From Lota lota (Eukaryota > Chordata > Actinopteri > Gadiformes > Lotidae): a DNA stretch of 64,000 nucleotides. The position numbers and the translations under genes are program-made. Location: contig JACYXH010000363.1 of the NCBI GenBank assembly GCA_026745465.1, positions 167,501 through 231,500 on the forward strand, written 5' to 3'. The notes below the pieces were generated by a model, which made no database searches, was not told the origin of the DNA, and saw only the letters and a program-made list of their open reading frames with translations. Positions 61,192 through 64,000 of this stretch are shown in pieces (the stretch's first letter is position 1; each line of letters starts with the position of its first letter).

Positions 61192-61893
61192 ACTCACAAC
61201 AAGCCGACGAACTCCACTACTCCCCAAAACATTTTTACCAGGAAGGACAAACTCCATGGTGACCGTGTCGTACTCCCCAAGGTCTGCCCTGAGAGTCACA
61301 GACCAGAATCAGTAAGTTATTCTGCACAGTGCTGTGCTATATGAACATGTCAAAAGGACAGTAAGGTTAAAACAATACATGTCTCGTTACATCAGAAATA
61401 TATATCGGGTTGATCAACAAAACGTACCTGCTTAGTAGCATGCTAAAACGTGTTATAGTGCAGATAATACAGATCATAAACTACATTTCAGATTCGATTC
61501 GCTGATGACGCCACTCAATACCTCTACCATTCCCATGGGATCTGAACTCATGCTTTAACCAATCAGTGCTCGACAACAGCTGACTAGGGGCATAGATGAT
61601 CGTGAAATGTGTTACAAAACCAAATACACTACATTTACAGACCGAGTTGACAACCGCTAAGTTACTGCTTGCTTGTCAATGGTAAATGTTGTCGAAGCTT
61701 CAGCTATGCGTCGATTAGTAGGGTTTCGTAGATGAGTCCGATTTCTGGTCTATATAAACAAACATTTATACTTTGTTATATGATACATTATCGGCAAGAA
61801 AGAAATAATATAATACCCAGTATAAAGTAGGTTTATGGATGGTGATATAGCCAAAATCATCTTAAACAACTCACCATTGGACACGTACACCAT
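60538..61893 (-). CDS. selenok: Selenoprotein K
   Basis: Small ER-membrane selenoprotein that partners with DHHC6 palmitoyltransferase and p97/Derlin in ER-associated degradation. Coding exons in transcript order: 61875-61893, 61198-61288, 60820-60897, 60538-60637. Total 288 nt, 95 residues including Sec (human 94). Seen: MVYVSNGQTLGSTTRSPWSL; the single TM helix around FWGVVEFVGL; a Gly/Pro/Arg-rich tail GRRRMGRINHGAGPSAPPMG; GGGUGR at the end. The Sec codon is TGA at 60549-60547, followed by GGA AGG and a real TGA at 60540-60538. A plain gene caller would stop at the Sec codon. Confidence 0.96.
60547..60549 (-). other. selenok: Selenocysteine codon (TGA)
   Basis: In-frame TGA between GGA and GGA AGG TGA, giving the GGUGR C-terminus shared by all vertebrate SELENOK proteins. 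Recoding is inferred from the family and the SECIS at 60108-60172. Confidence 0.95.
61160..61190. repeat. selenok: G31 homopolymer next to selenok exon 2 donor
   Basis: 31 G on +, C on the selenok sense strand. It starts 7 bases into the intron, right after GTGAGTA. Confidence 0.97.
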
Positions 61894-61990
61894 CTTCGAC
61901 AACACCGTTCACTGCTTTTGTTGACGAATGTGAGTTTCCGCATCCGGTAAGTACGTAACGGATACGTCAGAGACGGTCATGAAGAGCTCA
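61894..61990 (-). promoter_or_regulatory. selenok: selenok promoter region
   Basis: Minus strand upstream of the ATG has CTGACGTATCCGTTACGTAC (61969-61950), a CRE/ATF6-like TGACGTA followed by TACGTA, and GATGCGGAAAC. ER-stress control is known for mammalian SELENOK; its presence here is inference. Confidence 0.4.
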
Positions 61991-62068
61991 GTCTGTAGGC
62001 GTCTAAAAAAAACAACCCCCATCGATTCTTATCCATGTTATCCATCTCTTAACATTTTTGTTTGGTTT

Positions 62069-62100
<32 letters not shown>

Positions 62101-62499
62101 TGAATGTTTTACTATATGTAATTGTCTAACGTTATAAACCCATATTATTTGTGTAGTTATTTATTTCGCTTAAGAGGCAAAGAAAAAGAACAAGTTTGAT
62201 TTCAGAACGAAATAACGACTCGGAGGTCGTAGGACATCCACAGGTGTCGCTCCTAACATGAGTCTGCACCTTTTATGTACCAGGGCACGGGTAGTAGAAT
62301 TGTTTAGATGTCCTATGATGACACCTCTTTGAAAAGGTATAGACATAATTGAATCAGCAATGTACATCCTACTATAATAATTAATATAGAGATCACTCAT
62401 GAGTTGTGTTCATTTGGAGGTTATTCCTCCGCATCGTCTCGAGCCTCTACTCACAGCCAATCACATTGCGTTCGTTCTCATTAACTCTTAATTAATACG

Positions 62500-62790
62500 T
62501 TCACCTGTGTCACCCCCAGCTCTCCATATTAAGGGGCCCACTTGGACTTTGGGTTCTCTTTGCATCGTACTGGAAACCGACTTGCCCGTAGTGTAGCATT
62601 ACTACGTTGGCGATCTAGATTCATTTCTTTCTTTTTTTATGTGGTTAGCGTCTAAATCAAGCTCTTTTCAAGAAGGACCCGTTATTGGTTCTATTGTGTT
62701 CTGTGTGCTTTTGAGTGAACAATACGGATAGGCTAAACGTGGCCTCCAACGTCCAACTGGGGAACTTCAATGAGGAACGCGGCAGTGAGT
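62500..62790 (+). promoter_or_regulatory. Possible 5'TOP-type promoter and first exon of an unidentified transcript
   Basis: TATTAAGG at 62527 lies about 27 bp before a pyrimidine start TTCTCTTTGC (62554). A donor-like GCGGCA|GTGAGT occurs at about 62784. No protein recognised; MRNAA is the only short frame at the end. Could be a noncoding or snoRNA-host gene; weak evidence. Confidence 0.3.
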
Positions 62791-64000
62791 AACTGACTTT
62801 TGATTACGCTATGTGGTGGTCACAGGTGGTGGGTTGGCTACTTAAGCCTACACCGTCCCTACTCTGCACACAGACCCATCGTATACCGGTTATTTCCACT
62901 CAAACCTTACCGCTGTTCCAAATCAACCGGATTAAAAATTTTGTTGGTGTTTTGAGTGCTGTGTTGTGTAGCCTACGTGGTTTGTCATAACTGTGCTTGA
63001 CGTAGCTCTTGTTAGACAAAATATGGGGGGGCCCCCTTTGGGCCCCCCCATATCACCAACCACAACCTCGTTGACCTCACTAGGCAATTTGTGCTCTGGC
63101 AACAAAATTGAAAAACTGACAGAAACATAATCTATGGTGAGCTAACTCAACTTGGTTAACTGACGTACACTGGGTTAAAGGATGTCCTGCAATGCTGCAT
63201 TTGATGAACCTCTGGCAGGGTCTTCTTGCCAACACAGCCTCCTGGTACTGGTCTCTTGGAGTCCTAGCATGGGGAACCGATGACACACATTCTGGAGAGG
63301 AGTGCAGAACCTTCTGCAGATTCTCAGGGACATTTTAAGTCCCGTGTGTCTCCAGGCCAAAATTGGCTGGAAGGCTGGTTGACTGAAACATGTGCAGTAA
63401 AGGACGTAGTGTTTCATCCAAAGTTTACCTCCCTGGACCTTTTGGCAGTCGTCGGAGACTGACGAGGACCGTGTTTAAGGGTTGACTGCTGCTTGATGTG
63501 GGGTTCTGTTCAATGCTGCATTTGACTTGGCCTGTACAGGCCACTGCCAACTAACAATGTTGATTTTGTTAGTGTAAATGATTTGTTGACTCAAGTTTGC
63601 ATTTAGTTTGGTACCTACGATTGCTTCAACACATCGGTGTTGGGAGCTTTGCACTTGTTTGGTAGATGAGTTTAGCACTTTTGCATTTGTTGAATGTTGA
63701 TACACACAATTGTCTTTCAGAATTGCGTTTGGCAGCCCTAAATGTCTTCACTGGCGTATGCAAGTGCCTTAGTGTAACACATTTCCAAGAGTCAATTGGA
63801 TGAGTTGTACAAACCTCAGCAACAAGGAATGTCAGTTTACAACCTTCAGAGCAGTTTGAACTCTTGAGTGTTATAACTCTTTTGTTTTGTATACAGACAT
63901 TTTTATCTTTGAAATCCAGGATTGACACTGAGCTGAAGGTGGCTGGAAGATCGGAAGAAGTGTCTTAACTGATGCAGGAGGATAAATTACTGAAATGCAA
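62790..64000 (+). other. Unassigned region with hairpin and paired modules
   Basis: No convincing coding frame on either strand. Contains a perfect GC-rich hairpin (63021-63053), two copies of CAATGCTGCATTTGA (63190-63204 and 63511-63525), and smaller hairpins such as GGGAC...GTCCC (near 63328) and GGCCTGTACAGGCC (63529-63542). Confidence 0.5.
63021..63053. repeat. Perfect inverted repeat, 14-bp arms, 5-nt loop
   Basis: ATATGGGGGGGCCC, loop CCTTT, GGGCCCCCCCATAT. Twenty of the 28 arm bases are G or C. No following T run on either strand. Confidence 0.95.

Noticed and set aside
63175..63417. Minus-strand 80-residue frame
   Set aside because: No recognisable domain, odd composition, and it overlaps the duplicated module; not supported as a gene.

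Overview
This is eukaryotic DNA, almost certainly from a teleost fish. Multi-exon genes have GT-AG introns, fish-type tRNA-derived SINE fragments are present, and the load of dinucleotide and other short tandem repeats is extreme. That load is reminiscent of cod-like (gadiform) genomes, but the species assignment is inference. The gene order cacna1d > chdh > il17rb > actr8 > selenok matches the human 3p21.1 block from memory of that locus, so the window is conserved vertebrate synteny rather than an accessory island. No bacterial, phage or CRISPR feature was seen.

Layout. (1) 850-39330, + strand: the 3' three quarters of an L-type calcium channel alpha-1 gene (cacna1d, Cav1.3), running from the domain I pore to the C-terminal ITTL. 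I place 45 exons: 43 on one transcript path plus two mutually exclusive alternatives. The 43-exon path keeps one open frame of about 1,871 residues. The 5' exons lie left of the window. The 3' UTR and an AT-rich tail follow to about 41.6 kb. (2) 42571-47756, - strand: chdh (mitochondrial choline dehydrogenase), 9 coding exons and about 627 residues, with a probable 5' UTR exon near 48.9 kb. (3) 49181-53552, + strand: il17rb-like interleukin-17 receptor, 10 coding exons and about 431 residues, divergent from chdh across a short shared promoter interval. (4) 54312-59684, + strand: actr8 (INO80 subunit Arp8), 13 exons and 646 residues. (5) 60538-61893, - strand: selenok (selenoprotein K), 4 coding exons, with an in-frame Sec TGA and a SECIS-like element in the 3' UTR, convergent with actr8. 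(6) 61.9-64 kb: no recognised protein gene. It holds a possible 5'TOP-type promoter, a perfect GC-rich hairpin and two related short modules.

The genes are independent vertebrate housekeeping, signalling and channel genes, not an operon. The less ordinary findings are inside cacna1d and il17rb. They include a dead partial copy of a II-III-loop exon moved two introns upstream, and a 33-bp direct repeat that duplicates a 3' splice site in frame. A 20-bp-unit VNTR forms the splice-acceptor tract of a large C-terminal exon and carries the open frame upstream. Two mutually exclusive exon pairs and a 75-nt exon 9*-like cassette are also present. The il17rb ectodomain is short and two 24-nt microexons replace the expected second fibronectin domain. 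Simple repeats abut splice sites throughout. All exon boundaries were assigned by eye from splice consensus, phase and remembered family sequence; none was checked against transcripts.
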